Shown in pieces: positions 1 through 8,452 of a stretch of DNA of 48,348 nucleotides (position 1 is the stretch's first letter; every line of letters begins with the position of its first letter). Source of the DNA: Sphaerochaeta sp. (GTDB taxonomy: Bacteria; Spirochaetota; Spirochaetia; Sphaerochaetales; Sphaerochaetaceae); the NCBI GenBank assembly GCA_018399495.1, contig JAGYOG010000018.1:1-48348 (forward strand). The letters run 5' to 3'. Below the pieces are notes generated by a model. The model made no database searches. It saw only the letters and a list, made by a program, of their open reading frames with translations, and was not told where the DNA came from. The translations under genes were made by a program, and so were the position numbers.

Positions 1-1
1 C

Positions 2-148
2 TTCAATTTGGGCAATATTATGCTTGGCTTGAACTATACGCTGGATACTGACTATACCTTTAGGAATGCAGCTGAGGTGAATGACCTCTTCAGTGCCGAA
101 ATAGATGACGGCAAGATTGGTGTTTCTGTCTTGTTCTCCCTATTCTAA
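2..148 (+). CDS. Partial gene: C-terminal end of a probable outer-membrane beta-barrel protein
   Basis: The window opens inside this reading frame. The last 48 codons, ending in TAA at 146-148, are visible. The peptide alternates polar and hydrophobic residues, as amphipathic beta strands do (for example NIMLGLNYTLD and GKIGVSVLFSLF), and it ends in phenylalanine. A C-terminal aromatic residue on a final beta strand is the usual outer-membrane barrel signature recognised by BamA. A strong terminator follows at 168. The family cannot be named from so little sequence, and the beta-barrel call is an inference from strand pattern and the final Phe. Confidence 0.6.
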   Translation, partial: FNLGNIMLGLNYTLDTDYTFRNAAEVNDLFSAEIDDGKIGVSVLFSLF

Positions 149-167
149 AAAACCTAAATTATCTATG

Positions 168-201
168 CAGGCCCGGAGAAATCCGGGCCTGTGTTGCTTT
201 T
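168..201 (+). terminator. Rho-independent terminator after the partial barrel gene
   Basis: Perfect 10-bp GC-rich stem CAGGCCCGGA / TCCGGGCCTG with a GAAA tetraloop (168-191), followed by a T-rich tail ending in TTTT. It lies 19 bp after the stop codon at 148 and separates the barrel gene from the 245-4776 gene run. Confidence 0.85.
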
Positions 202-244
202 CGCCTTTGTCCAAGTATGGTAGAGTAATGTCAGGAGATCCGCC

Positions 245-574
245 ATGGCAAAAAGAGGGTTTTTTCACTCGTTTCTTTCTGCTGTAATTACAGCAGTGTT
301 GAGTTTTTTTGTGATGTATTTCTTCATCCCCAGCATGGGGATGCAGTTTCTTGGAGTCAGCTTTGCCCTCCGTGAGGGTTCAATTAATGCACAGGTTTTG
401 GATGTGATCAGTGAGCAGGCACAAGGTAATCCAGATTTCTCCAGAGAGTCATTTGCCCGACTACAACAGCTTCTAGCTAGTCCTGAGGTTCGAGATCGAC
501 TGAAGGATGCCGCAAAGGATGGGCGACAAGCGTTGGAATCTGCAGTCCTACAAGTAACGGAACAAGCTGAATGA
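245..574 (+). CDS. Small single-pass membrane protein of unknown function
   Basis: A 109-residue protein with one strong hydrophobic segment at about residues 8-31 (HSFLSAVITAVLSFFVMYFF), so it is probably anchored in the inner membrane. A mostly helical, charged soluble part of about 75 residues follows and could form a short coiled coil. A Shine-Dalgarno sequence (AGGAG) lies about 8 nt before the ATG. Its stop overlaps the start of the next gene in an ATGA arrangement (571-574), which indicates translational coupling to the metallo-hydrolase. I do not recognise the family. Position at the head of the polA/coaE run does not point to a function. Confidence 0.75.
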   Translation: MAKRGFFHSFLSAVITAVLSFFVMYFFIPSMGMQFLGVSFALREGSINAQVLDVISEQAQGNPDFSRESFARLQQLLASPEVRDRLKDAAKDGRQALESAVLQVTEQAE

Positions 575-1344
575 AGCCATTTGAAGTTCTCTTCCTCGGA
601 ACAGGGACAAGTCATGGTGTTCCTGTTATTGGTTGTAAATGCCCGGTCTGTACTTCCAGCGATCCTCGGGACAAACGTTTTCGTTCAAGTATCCTCATTA
701 GGCGTGGGGAGCACTCACTCTTGATAGATACCACCCCTGAGTTTCGCCTACAGGCTTTGAGAGCAGATATTTCTCACCTTGATGCAGTGCTCTATACCCA
801 TGATCATGCAGATCACTTCAATGGGATTGATGACCTAAGGGTATTCTGCAAGGATCAAGTGCTGCCCGTCTACTGCCAGGATGAAGTGAAACATGCGATC
901 ATCGATCGTTTTCCTTATGTGCTTACAGGAAGCACGGTAGCAGGTGGGGTTCCTCACCTCCAGCTTAATACAGTGAAGGCATACCAGGAGATCGAGATCG
1001 GACCTTTTAGGGTGATACCTATTCCCATCCTGCATGGCAAGAAGGAGATTTTTGCATTCAGAATCGGGGATTTTGCCTATGCAACCGACTGTAGTGAAGT
1101 CCCGCCTGAGAGTATTCCCTACTTTAAAGGACTCGATACCCTTGTGGTGGGTGCCCTTCGATACTGGCCGCATCCAACCCATTACAGTGTGTTTGAAGCA
1201 AAGGCCTTTGTAGAATCTGTCGGTGCAAAGCGTGCCTATTTTACGCATCTCAGCCATAATGTGAGCCACCAAAAGCTGGAAGATGAACTTCCTTCTCATA
1301 TCCATGTGGCCTATGATATGCTCTCGTTAACCATAGGGGGATAA
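571..1344 (+). CDS. Metallo-beta-lactamase-fold hydrolase (COG1235/PhnP-like)
   Basis: A 257-residue protein of the metallo-beta-lactamase superfamily. The metal-binding motif THDHADH is at about residues 76-82, and later ligands are supplied by an ATDCSE segment and a C-terminal THLSH segment. Near the N-terminus it has LGTGTSHGVPVIGC followed by a CxCxxC cluster, the arrangement seen in the PhnP / phosphoribosyl cyclic phosphodiesterase branch, where the cysteines form a structural zinc site. Those relatives cleave cyclic phosphodiesters, but there are no phn genes nearby, so the substrate is open. It overlaps the upstream gene by 4 bp and is followed after 1 bp by polA, so it is probably co-transcribed with both. 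Confidence 0.85.
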   Translation: MKPFEVLFLGTGTSHGVPVIGCKCPVCTSSDPRDKRFRSSILIRRGEHSLLIDTTPEFRLQALRADISHLDAVLYTHDHADHFNGIDDLRVFCKDQVLPVYCQDEVKHAIIDRFPYVLTGSTVAGGVPHLQLNTVKAYQEIEIGPFRVIPIPILHGKKEIFAFRIGDFAYATDCSEVPPESIPYFKGLDTLVVGALRYWPHPTHYSVFEAKAFVESVGAKRAYFTHLSHNVSHQKLEDELPSHIHVAYDMLSLTIGG

Positions 1345-1345
1345 G

Positions 1346-4186
1346 ATGGACGAACTGTTTTCCAGTCAGGATTTTGATCAAGAGAAGTTGCAAAAGGAGG
1401 CTAAGGATAGACCCCTATCCGTACCCCCTAAGCAGGATGAGAAAAAGAGGGCGTCCACGACTCTCAGCGACCGAAAGAAACTGTATATCATCGATGGCTA
1501 CGGCCTGATCTATCGCTCCTACTATGGGTTCTTCAAGAATCCGATGCAGGACACACAGGGAAACAACATATCTGCAGTATATGGATTTTTTTCCACCGTC
1601 CTGAAGTTGATCCGCGAATATTCACCAGCCTATCTGGTGGTTGCGATGGACGGGAAGGAGAAGACGTTCCGCCATATTATGTATGAGCCCTATAAAGCAA
1701 CCAGAGATGCAGCTCCAGAGGACCTGCACAGCCAAGTCCCAATTATCAACAACATCCTCAAGGCTTTGAAGATTCCATCCATCACGATGGAGGGATATGA
1801 GGCCGATGACATTATCGCCACCTTGAGCGAGGAGGCGACCCGACATGGAATTGATACCATCATGTTTACCGGTGACAAGGACTTGCTCCAGCTGGTGGAT
1901 GAACACACCTTTGCCTTGAGACCTGCAAAAAAGAATGAAAAGTTCTACCAATTGATGGGAGACATTGAAGTTGAAGAGATGCTTGGGATAAAACCATCCC
2001 AGATAGTCGATTACCTCTCCCTGTTGGGTGATTCTTCGGATAATATCCCAGGGGTAAAGGGAATCGGGGAGAAAGGAGCTGCAAAGCTTTTACAGCAGTT
2101 TGGCAGTCTTGACGGTATTTATGAACATATAAAGCTGGTTGCTCCCGGTTTACAGAAGAAGCTGTTGGAAGGGAAGGAGAATGCCCTCTTGAGCAAGAGC
2201 CTGGTTGTGCTGAGACGGGACCTTTTCAACGTAGAGACATTCGATACCGAGCAGTATTTGGTGAAGGGTGTGGACTATGAGGCTGCTATCCCCCTGTTCC
2301 AAGAAATCGGGATGCGAACCATTTTCAGGGAACTTGGACGGGCCTCAGGAGGGGATGCCTCCTCCTTCCTTCCCGAGAAGCCTGTGAAGAAGGCATCCAA
2401 ACACGGCTCATATGAGGCAGTGACTACCATAGAAGAGCTTTCTGAACTGCTTGCATCATATGCAAAGACAGGCAAGCCTGTTGCCTTCGACCTAGAGACA
2501 ACCAGCATTGATGAGATGGTTGCCCAGGTTATTGGTTTTTCCTTCACCAATGAGGCGGAGAAGGCCTACTATGTTCCCTTGGTCCATGAGGGAAAGGAGC
2601 TGTTACCATCTGATGAGGTGAGAGGCCTGCTTTCTGATTATCTTGGTTCCGGGAAGCTTGCGCTGATCGGACAAAATTTCAAGTACGACTACAAGGTATT
2701 GGTACGTTGGGGAGTGGTTCCAAAACGTGTTGTCTTCGATACCATGGTCGCTGCATGGCTCTTGGACAGTACCTCGGTGTTCAATATGGACTATCTTGCC
2801 GAGAAGTATCTGGAGCATAAGACAGTCCGTTATAGTGACATTGTTCCCAAAGGAAAACTGCTGAGCGATATCCCCTTGGACCAGGTGGTGTTCTACGGTG
2901 CAGAGGATGCAGATGTGACCTTCCGCCTCTATGAGGTGTTCCTTGAATTGCTCAAGGCAAGAGGGTTGCTGGATTTGCTCAATGATATTGAGATGCCCCT
3001 GCTCTTGATCATCGCAAAAATGGAACTTGCAGGCATCCATCTGGAGAGAAGCCGCATTGAGCCACTCTCAAATGAATTTGAGAATCGGATTGATGTCATA
3101 AAGGAGGAGATTTTCTCCATCTGTGGACATAGCTTTAATCTCAACTCCCCCCAACAATTGCAGGAAGTTCTTTTTGTGGAACGTGAAATTCCCACCGGTG
3201 CAAAGACTCGCTCAGGATTCTCCACCGCGACTGAGGTGTTGGAACCTTTGCAGGAGACCTACCGAGAAGTAGCTCTGATCTTGCAATACCGGATGCTCAA
3301 CAAGCTCAAGAGTACCTATATCGACAAGCTTCCCCTGCAGATAAATGCTGAGACAGGGAGGGTGCACCCCTCGTTCAGCCAGACAGGGACTGAGACAGGA
3401 CGTCTCTCCTGCAAGGACCCCAATCTGCAGAACATTCCGGTTAGGAGTGAGGAGGGGAGAAGAATCAGGTCTGCGTTCATTCCGAATGAAGGTCATAGAT
3501 TCCTTTCTGCCGACTACTCACAGATAGAGCTTGTGGTACTTGCCCATATGGCAGACGACCCTGGGCTTAAGCGAGCGTTTGAGGATGGAGTGGATGTTCA
3601 CCGTTCTACCGCGAGCTTGATCTTTGATGTTCCGCTTGATGAGGTTTCCTCCGACCAACGTCGGATTGCCAAGACGATCAACTTCGGTGTCATGTACGGT
3701 ATGGGGACCCATAGCCTTGCGAAGGACCTCAAGATCTCACACAGTGAGGCAAAGCAATTCATCGATCAATATTTCCAACGCTACAGTGGGGTGCAGGCCT
3801 TTGTTGAGTCCACGAGGAGTCAAGCCGAGAAGGATGGTTATGTGACCACCTTGCTTGGACATGTAAGAACCATTACGGAGATCAACAGCAGAAGTGCCGT
3901 CGAGCGTGCGAAAGCACAACGTATTGCGGTGAACACCGTAATCCAGGGAACTGCGGCAGATATCATGAAGCTTGCAATGCTCCGTGTCTCGGCGGCCATC
4001 AAGGAGAAGAGCCTTACGGCAACCTTGCTGCTGCAGATTCACGACGAATTGGTGTTCGAGGTTCCTGAAGATGAGGTGGAAGAGACCAAGACTGTAGTAC
4101 GCGAAGCACTGGAAGGGGCTGTGAAGCTCAATATTCCTCTGAAAACCAGTATCGAAGTTGGGGACAACTGGGGAGATATCCACTGA
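1346..4186 (+). CDS. polA: DNA polymerase I
   Basis: A 946-residue polymerase with all three activities. The 5' nuclease domain runs from about residue 47 (LYIIDGYGLIYRSYY) to about 300. The 3'-5' exonuclease is at about 355-545, with FDLETT (Asp and Glu ligands near 381/383), NFKYD and an EDAD segment, so proofreading residues look intact. The polymerase domain carries motif A DYSQIEL (about 721), the O-helix RRIAKTINFGVMYG (about 772) and motif C HDE (about 898). It removes Okazaki primers and fills repair gaps. An unusual feature is a charged extension of about 45 residues before the nuclease domain. The ATG has a good ribosome-binding site (AGGGGGATAAG), so this start is credible. The stop overlaps the coaE start by 1 bp. 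Confidence 0.97.
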   Translation: MDELFSSQDFDQEKLQKEAKDRPLSVPPKQDEKKRASTTLSDRKKLYIIDGYGLIYRSYYGFFKNPMQDTQGNNISAVYGFFSTVLKLIREYSPAYLVVAMDGKEKTFRHIMYEPYKATRDAAPEDLHSQVPIINNILKALKIPSITMEGYEADDIIATLSEEATRHGIDTIMFTGDKDLLQLVDEHTFALRPAKKNEKFYQLMGDIEVEEMLGIKPSQIVDYLSLLGDSSDNIPGVKGIGEKGAAKLLQQFGSLDGIYEHIKLVAPGLQKKLLEGKENALLSKSLVVLRRDLFNVETFDTEQYLVKGVDYEAAIPLFQEIGMRTIFRELGRASGGDASSFLPEKPVKKASKHGSYEAVTTIEELSELLASYAKTGKPVAFDLETTSIDEMVAQVIGFSFTNEAEKAYYVPLVHEGKELLPSDEVRGLLSDYLGSGKLALIGQNFKYDYKVLVRWGVVPKRVVFDTMVAAWLLDSTSVFNMDYLAEKYLEHKTVRYSDIVPKGKLLSDIPLDQVVFYGAEDADVTFRLYEVFLELLKARGLLDLLNDIEMPLLLIIAKMELAGIHLERSRIEPLSNEFENRIDVIKEEIFSICGHSFNLNSPQQLQEVLFVEREIPTGAKTRSGFSTATEVLEPLQETYREVALILQYRMLNKLKSTYIDKLPLQINAETGRVHPSFSQTGTETGRLSCKDPNLQNIPVRSEEGRRIRSAFIPNEGHRFLSADYSQIELVVLAHMADDPGLKRAFEDGVDVHRSTASLIFDVPLDEVSSDQRRIAKTINFGVMYGMGTHSLAKDLKISHSEAKQFIDQYFQRYSGVQAFVESTRSQAEKDGYVTTLLGHVRTITEINSRSAVERAKAQRIAVNTVIQGTAADIMKLAMLRVSAAIKEKSLTATLLLQIHDELVFEVPEDEVEETKTVVREALEGAVKLNIPLKTSIEVGDNWGDIH

Positions 4187-4776
4187 TGATGGTTATCGGA
4201 CTGACCGGTAGGGCGTGTGCCGGCAAGGACCAATATGCAGAGGTATTCGCTTCTTATGGATGCCAAGTGGTCGATGTGGACTCTTTGGGACATGATGCCC
4301 TTGAAGCAAGCAAGTCAGAACTAAGGCAGGCTTTCGGCCAAGACATTATGGTTGATGGAAAGGTCAATAGGAAAGCACTGGGGAAGTTGGTGTTCAGTGA
4401 TCTGGAGAAACTGAGAGAGCTGGAGTCGATAACCCACCCAAAGATGGTTGGAGCGTGTAAACGTCTGATCCAAGAGGCAAAAGAAAAGCAGAAGCCTGCA
4501 ATCATTCTCAATGCAGCACTACTCAAGCGGATGGGCTTGGAACCTCTCTGTGACCGTGTACTGTTCATCAAGGCACCGCTCTTCTTACGCTTTTTCCGTT
4601 GCAAGGAGAGAGAGGGACTCTCTCTCAAACGCTTCTTGGAAAGGGAACAAGCCCAAAAGGATATAGTTCCTGAGACTGATGAAAAAGGTGTTGATCTAGT
4701 GGTGTTGAGTAATCACCGCTCAAAGAAGGTAATTCATCGACAAATCATAACCTATTGTGATACCATAGGATTATGA
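4186..4776 (+). CDS. coaE: Dephospho-CoA kinase
   Basis: A 196-residue protein that would catalyse the last step of coenzyme A synthesis, ATP-dependent phosphorylation of dephospho-CoA on the 3' hydroxyl. Family features are the N-terminal IGLTG P-loop, a VVDVDSLGHDAL segment matching the usual DAD-binding region, and ITHPKM, the conserved HP motif. The P-loop is odd: GRACAGKD has Asp where the family normally has Ser or Thr after the invariant Lys. Two tandem ATGs (4186 and 4189) are possible starts. It overlaps the polA stop by 1 bp and is probably coupled to it. The fold assignment is secure. Normal catalytic efficiency is not shown by the sequence. Confidence 0.9.
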   Translation: MMVIGLTGRACAGKDQYAEVFASYGCQVVDVDSLGHDALEASKSELRQAFGQDIMVDGKVNRKALGKLVFSDLEKLRELESITHPKMVGACKRLIQEAKEKQKPAIILNAALLKRMGLEPLCDRVLFIKAPLFLRFFRCKEREGLSLKRFLEREQAQKDIVPETDEKGVDLVVLSNHRSKKVIHRQIITYCDTIGL

Positions 4777-4819
4777 ATTTCATCCCAGCGATGAAATCTT
4801 TTCCATACGAGGGTTTGAA

Positions 4820-5947
4820 ATGAAAAAGTCTGTCCTAATCAATTTGCTGGTCATTACCATTGTTGTTACCACGTTTGTGTTTGTCGGAATGTGGTATCTT
4901 CGCCCAGGCGTGCCCAATGAGATTCTCCAGCAAGCAAAAGAGAGGCAGTTGCAACCCTTGATGGAGGTTACTCCTCCGGTGAAAAAGCCTACAGTAGAGG
5001 AGGTTTCTCAAGCAGAAACCCTTGCAAAAGAACTCCTGCCCCGACTCCAAGAGCAGCTCGAGCCGGTATTGAAAGAATCCATCGCTGCACAAATCCTCGA
5101 AGATCAAACGCTACTCAATTCCCTTGCAGGACAATTAGAAGAACTTGTACTTCCGTCCCTCAGCGAGACGCTCAGGGCTGATCAAGAGGCTTACCAAGGA
5201 GTACTTCGTAGTGAGATCGAGGCGTATGTTGAAAAGAATTTGGCAGAACTGAGAGCGGAAGCGGTTAATCTGCAGACAAATATTAAGGACAATGTTGCCA
5301 CACAGTTGGAGAACATGAGAGATGAGCTGACCAAGGAAGTTGACTCCTATGTTCCTCAGCTTGTTGACCGTATGATTCCCCAAGTTGTCTCCCAAGTTGT
5401 TAGTCAGCTTGAGGCAAACAAAGAGGCCTATATAGCAGAATTGCAGGAGTCTCTTCCCAGTCCAGGGCTGAGTGAGGAGGAGGCAATTGTACTCTATGAT
5501 CAGTACCGTAGTGACATTGTCATGGATTTGGTTCCCTCCCTTCTCGATTCCATGGAAGAGCCAGTGAGAAAGGCAGTGCAGGACTACCTTGTTGAAATGA
5601 AATTTATCCCACCTGTGCCCAAGATGCCTACTCCCAAGATCAGGGTCCAAGTGGATGAGCCTGTAGTGGTGGAAGAGGCAGCCCCGGTTGCAGAGCCTGT
5701 AGTGGTGGAAGAGGCAGCCCCGGTAGCAGAGCCTGTAGTGGTGGAAGAGGCAGCCCCGGTTGCGGAGCCTGTAGTGGTGGAAGAAGCCGCCCCTCCTGTT
5801 AAAGAAGGAGAGGAACCAATTCTCGTGCCAACGTTCGAAGAAAAGGAAGAGGTCGTATTCATGGAGCCTGAGGTCTATGAATCACAGCGACAGGATATTC
5901 GCACCAAAGCTATTCAAGATGTCCTTGATCGGATAGCTCCTCTCTGA
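4820..5947 (+). CDS. Membrane-anchored repeat protein of unknown function
   Basis: A 375-residue protein with one N-terminal transmembrane helix (about residues 6-26) and no obvious signal-peptidase site, so it is probably anchored with the bulk in the periplasm. Residues 50-270 are acidic, strongly helical and rich in Leu, Gln and Glu, consistent with coiled coil. Residues 280-327 are almost four copies of a 12-residue acidic unit, EPVVVEEAAPVA, and an acidic tail follows. A Shine-Dalgarno sequence (GAGGG) precedes the ATG. Its 3' end overlaps the convergent KamA-type gene by 38 bp. I do not recognise the family. A periplasm-spanning or scaffold role is a guess from architecture only. Confidence 0.8.
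   Translation: MKKSVLINLLVITIVVTTFVFVGMWYLRPGVPNEILQQAKERQLQPLMEVTPPVKKPTVEEVSQAETLAKELLPRLQEQLEPVLKESIAAQILEDQTLLNSLAGQLEELVLPSLSETLRADQEAYQGVLRSEIEAYVEKNLAELRAEAVNLQTNIKDNVATQLENMRDELTKEVDSYVPQLVDRMIPQVVSQVVSQLEANKEAYIAELQESLPSPGLSEEEAIVLYDQYRSDIVMDLVPSLLDSMEEPVRKAVQDYLVEMKFIPPVPKMPTPKIRVQVDEPVVVEEAAPVAEPVVVEEAAPVAEPVVVEEAAPVAEPVVVEEAAPPVKEGEEPILVPTFEEKEEVVFMEPEVYESQRQDIRTKAIQDVLDRIAPL
5657..5800 (+). repeat. 36-bp in-frame tandem repeat, about four copies
   Basis: Units begin at 5657, 5693, 5729 and 5765 with GAGCCTGTAGTGGTGGAAGA. The first three are almost identical at the nucleotide level and the fourth diverges in its second half. The period is a multiple of three, so gain or loss of units keeps the frame and only changes the length of the EPVVVEEAAPVA region. 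Confidence 0.95.
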
Positions 5948-7049
5948 TTGGATCAGGGTATGTTCTAATTACTCCTTCAGTATTCTTGAACATCCACTCA
6001 CCTTGTTCGTTTTTCCCAAGTAGATAATTTCTCCCCAATGGAACCTTCCCGCCACCTTCGGGAAGGTCTATTGCATATACCGGCATGGCAAGCCCTGAAA
6101 GTCGTTTTCTCAACTGTTCCTCCAAGAGAAGCCCTTTCTGGACTGGAACGCGGAAGTGGGCAGTTCCTTCCACAAGGTCTCCTTGGAAGAGATAGTACGG
6201 TTTGATCCGGTGGGAGACCAACCGATTACAGAGTTCAGCAAGTACATCGGCATCATTATTCACCCCACGAAGCAACACAGTCTGATTCATTGCAGGAATA
6301 CCTGCCTCCACAAAGCGGTCTATTGCCTCTACTGCCTGCTGGGTGAGTTCCCTTGGGTGGTTGAACTGGCACATGAGGTAGAATGGAGCACTCGAGAATT
6401 GCTTCAGCATGGTGATTAAGGAATCTGTAATCCGCATGGGGTAAGAAGCAGGCATCCTTGAACAGAGGCGAATTACCAGGTCGGGACGTTTGCTTCTGAA
6501 GGCTCTGATCATGGACTCCAGACGAGTATCACTGAGCGTGAGTACATCACCCCCGGTTAAAAGAATCTCTGTTACTTCCTTGTGGTCTGCGACATAGGTT
6601 GCTGCCTCACTGATTTGTGTTTTACTTGCAGGTCCTTGGAAAGTTCCTGTGAAACGACGACGGAAACAATGCCTGCAATACATAGGGCAAATATCGGTGG
6701 TGAGGAAGGCAACCCTGCTCTCATAGCGGTGAATAAGGCGGTCGGTTACGCTGTACCTGACTTCCTCCAAGGGATCAATCGTACCTTTGGATTCAATAAT
6801 CTGTTCCTCTCTTGTGGGAACCACCTGGCGCCTGAGAGGGTCTTCAGGATCCTCTGGATTGATCAGTGAGAGAAAGTAGGAGGGTATTTTCATGGGGAGG
6901 GAACAGCTCAAATGTTCATCAAAGGAGATTTCATCCTCTTTGAGTATAAGGTAGTGTTGCAGTGCCTCTTTTGTAGTTACTACTGCCATATCATCACGTG
7001 TTTGCATGAGCATGGTGTACCGTAAACACGGGATTTCGTCCAGAGCCAA
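5910..7049 (-). CDS. KamA-family lysine 2,3-aminomutase (radical SAM, PLP); EpmB candidate
   Basis: A 379-residue radical SAM enzyme that would interconvert lysine and beta-lysine using S-adenosylmethionine, a [4Fe-4S] cluster and PLP. It shows the CPMYCRHC cluster motif (CxxxCxxC, about 117-125), a TGGD SAM-binding segment and the PLP lysine in EGGGK (about 335). The two Asp residues that hold the lysine side chain in clostridial LAM have counterparts in FQGDL and AIDLPE. The start chosen is TTG at 7049, because GGAGGT lies 9 nt upstream. The ATG at 7013 has no good ribosome site, and the longest frame would run into the divergent MFS gene. It could work as a free lysine enzyme or supply beta-lysine for EF-P with epmA at 22357. 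The strong LAM-like C-terminus (EGVIRTYPDP) does not decide between these. Confidence 0.88.
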   Translation of the reverse strand: MALDEIPCLRYTMLMQTRDDMAVVTTKEALQHYLILKEDEISFDEHLSCSLPMKIPSYFLSLINPEDPEDPLRRQVVPTREEQIIESKGTIDPLEEVRYSVTDRLIHRYESRVAFLTTDICPMYCRHCFRRRFTGTFQGPASKTQISEAATYVADHKEVTEILLTGGDVLTLSDTRLESMIRAFRSKRPDLVIRLCSRMPASYPMRITDSLITMLKQFSSAPFYLMCQFNHPRELTQQAVEAIDRFVEAGIPAMNQTVLLRGVNNDADVLAELCNRLVSHRIKPYYLFQGDLVEGTAHFRVPVQKGLLLEEQLRKRLSGLAMPVYAIDLPEGGGKVPLGRNYLLGKNEQGEWMFKNTEGVIRTYPDPIREELSDQGHLE

Positions 7050-7120
7050 GGAAAGCCTACCTCCCTTTTGAAAATATATGGTACACTTACTGCAATTGGA
7101 GCGTAACAAGGAGTCTTTCG

Positions 7121-8452
7121 ATGGCCAAAACACAAAAAAAAGGGTTGAAAGGGTACTACACGACCACCTTTCTGATCGGTCTTGGATTTTTTACCATGGG
7201 ACTGATGGACCCTCTCTATGATACCTATGTTCCTATCTTTCTTGCCCGTTTTGTAGAGTCCAAGGCCCTGATCGGGTCAATCATGACCTTCGATAACATT
7301 TTGGCCATATTCCTGATACCCGTATTCAGTGCAATCAGTGACAGGACCCATACGAGGATAGGGAGGAGGATGCCATTCATTGTCATCTGTCTTCCCGTAA
7401 CAGCTGTTGCATTTGGTCTGATACCCTTCTCAGCCTTGAACAGCCTATGGTTGCTCATCTTGTTGGTTTTCATCCTCAACCTTTTCAAACAGGCGGTGAG
7501 AGGGCCTGTGGTTGCCCTCATGCCCGATCTGATACCCGGAGACCTTCGTAGTGAAGCCAACGGTGTTATCAATACCATGGGTGGCATTGCCACCATCGTA
7601 GGCACAGTCGGCCTTGCACGACTGATGGATGTACCGATCAATCTGCCCGGACGTGGGCCTACCACTGAAATCCTCGCGTTCCCTATCTCCTCTGTTCTCG
7701 TCATCATTGCAGTACTACTTCTCTTTTTCTTTGTTAAGGAGAGGAAGGCGACTGCGTCTGAGCAAAGCGAGAAGAAGGAACCGATTCTCCACTCATTGAA
7801 AGTCATCTTCGCAGAGCAGGACAAGAGTGCTCTCTTTATTCTGCTTTCTTTGCTGTTCTGGTTCATTGGGTATCAGGGAATCCTTCCATTTGTCGGTTTG
7901 TATTCCAAGGATATTCTGAGAACCAGTAGTGGAACGGCAAGTTTGGCAGCCGGCATGGTGGGCATCGCATACGCTCTCTTTGCCATTCCTTCAGGAATTG
8001 TGGCACACCGGATAGGAAGAAAGAAAACAATTCGTTTCTCTCTGGCTATTCTGGTTATCTTGCTTGCTGGGGTTTTCCTGCATGATCCCCTTACCATTGG
8101 AATGAGTGATGCATTGCGCCAATACACCTTCTGGGCGTTGCTTTTTGGTTTTGGAATATTCTGGGTGTCGGTGGTCACCAACAGCTTCCCGATGCTCTGG
8201 CAGATGTCTACCTACCAAACAGTGGGAATTTACACTGGTCTATACTATTTCTTCAGCCAGCTTGCTTCCATCATCAGCCCTCCGATCACTGGAGCCTTCA
8301 TTGATTTGTTCGGATTTAGGGCAATATTCCTCTATGGTTCAGCTTCCATGTTGATTGCATTCTTCCTGATGGGACGTGTAAAGAGAGGGGAGCCTTCTGA
8401 TGATGGTATGAGTGAAGACCTAGAAACCGATAATGCCAAGGTGGGAGAGTAA
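7121..8452 (+). CDS. MFS transporter, GPH/SLC45-like (probable sugar symporter)
   Basis: A 443-residue integral membrane protein with about 12 hydrophobic segments. The loop between helices 2 and 3 reads SDRTHTRIGRRMPFI, the signature of the glycoside-pentoside-hexuronide / SLC45-like branch of the major facilitator superfamily, whose members usually import sugars with a cation. The second half has the matching AHRIGRKKTI loop. AAGGAG lies 8 nt before the ATG. It diverges from the KamA-type gene (71-bp gap), and its 3' end overlaps mntP by 33 bp tail to tail. The substrate is unknown. Confidence 0.85.
   Translation: MAKTQKKGLKGYYTTTFLIGLGFFTMGLMDPLYDTYVPIFLARFVESKALIGSIMTFDNILAIFLIPVFSAISDRTHTRIGRRMPFIVICLPVTAVAFGLIPFSALNSLWLLILLVFILNLFKQAVRGPVVALMPDLIPGDLRSEANGVINTMGGIATIVGTVGLARLMDVPINLPGRGPTTEILAFPISSVLVIIAVLLLFFFVKERKATASEQSEKKEPILHSLKVIFAEQDKSALFILLSLLFWFIGYQGILPFVGLYSKDILRTSSGTASLAAGMVGIAYALFAIPSGIVAHRIGRKKTIRFSLAILVILLAGVFLHDPLTIGMSDALRQYTFWALLFGFGIFWVSVVTNSFPMLWQMSTYQTVGIYTGLYYFFSQLASIISPPITGAFIDLFGFRAIFLYGSASMLIAFFLMGRVKRGEPSDDGMSEDLETDNAKVGE

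Noticed and set aside
7050..7133. Longer KamA-type protein starting at GTG 7133
   Set aside because: The extra residues are not family-like, there is no ribosome site, and the frame would overlap the start of the divergent MFS gene. TTG 7049 has a strong ribosome site.
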